From Asterias rubens (Eukaryota > Echinodermata > Asteroidea > Forcipulatida > Asteriidae): 64,000 bases of DNA. Where the stretch lies: NCBI RefSeq assembly GCF_902459465.1, contig NC_047068.1, positions 10,478,001-10,542,000 on the forward strand, written 5' to 3'. Below, piece by piece: positions 63,567-64,000 of this stretch. Below the pieces are notes generated by a model that was given only the letters and a program-made list of their open reading frames with translations, searched no databases and was not told the origin of the DNA. Positions within the stretch are counted from its first letter, which is position 1. Each line of letters starts with the position of its first letter. Position numbers and translations under genes: made by a program.

Positions 63567-64000
63567 ATAACCTTAACCCTTATTAGACAATTCATTTCTG
63601 TGTAATCAATTATGTAGCTTTAATAAATTACATCATTTTAATTTAGAAACATAAGCTTTTAACAAAACCACTGCTTCGGCTCCAGATTCGGCTCAGGCTA
63701 GCTTGGCGCTCGCAGTTGTTTTGGCAATTGCGCGTGCTTTGCATACTCGCTCAGCCCTCTAGACCAGAGAATGGAGCCTGTAGCCAAATCCAAAGTCGAA
63801 GCCATTGATTTGTGCGAAGGGCCATATACACTTTGATAACATGGGAAACTTTGGAAAATGTCAATTTGGGTCGTGACCTTTACTTTGACCTTTTTTTAGT
63901 TGAGTGGATGAAGGCCAAATCTTGCAGCCACTATAAGCCTGGCCACTATAAGCCATTTTGAGGTATGGTGGAAACAATACTAGGACACTATGAGTTTGGG

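Overview
This is a eukaryotic nuclear window with AT-rich, repeat-dense DNA, short phase-coded exons (21 to 260 bases) and introns of about 0.3 to 8 kb. The two genes it carries and the very dense palindromic TTAA-type elements, tRNA-headed SINEs and LINE tails suggest an invertebrate deuterostome. I lean to an echinoderm, perhaps a sea star, but this is inference from style and not from a diagnostic gene.

Two protein genes can be assembled exon by exon, both on the minus strand. (1) A long coiled-coil protein of about 930 residues runs from a start-codon exon at 47198-47232 down to a stop at 7512, with a probable untranslated first exon near 55.3-55.4 kb. All junctions were checked by splice sites and reading phase. 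Two exon pairs (38890-38975 with 34681-34763, and 14756-14891 with 8646-8775) have identical entry and exit phases and similar protein, and cannot be joined in series without breaking the frame. They therefore look like two independent sets of mutually exclusive exons. The protein is coiled coil for about its first 750 residues, then a Gly/Ser/Lys-rich linker, then a basic tail carrying the motif SRRxSV three times. I could not assign the family; CCDC154-like is only a guess. (2) The last six exons (58930-62815) of a transmembrane channel-like (TMC) gene, recognisable by its last membrane segments and the CGPFRGL signature. Its 5' part lies beyond the right end.

Layout: 1-7.5 kb is intergenic repeat-rich DNA with a GC-rich patch at 5.2-5.8 kb. 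7.5-47.2 kb is the coding part of the coiled-coil gene. 47.3-55.3 kb is its probable first intron. 55.3-55.45 kb is a candidate promoter and first exon. 55.5-58.9 kb is intergenic. 58.9-62.8 kb is the TMC 3' end. 62.8-64 kb is a TMC intron or upstream DNA.

Much of the rest is mobile DNA: a TTAA-flanked element with about a dozen copies, at least two other TTAA-flanked palindromic families (one about 1.1 kb long), several other long palindromes, four LINE 3' tails, tRNA-headed SINEs, a 29-bp minisatellite with a five-unit higher-order structure, a 39-bp array that reads as 13 residues per unit and abuts an alternative exon, a degenerate telomere-like tract inside a TMC intron, and a cluster of about a dozen AACTGGT-type sites in an intron.
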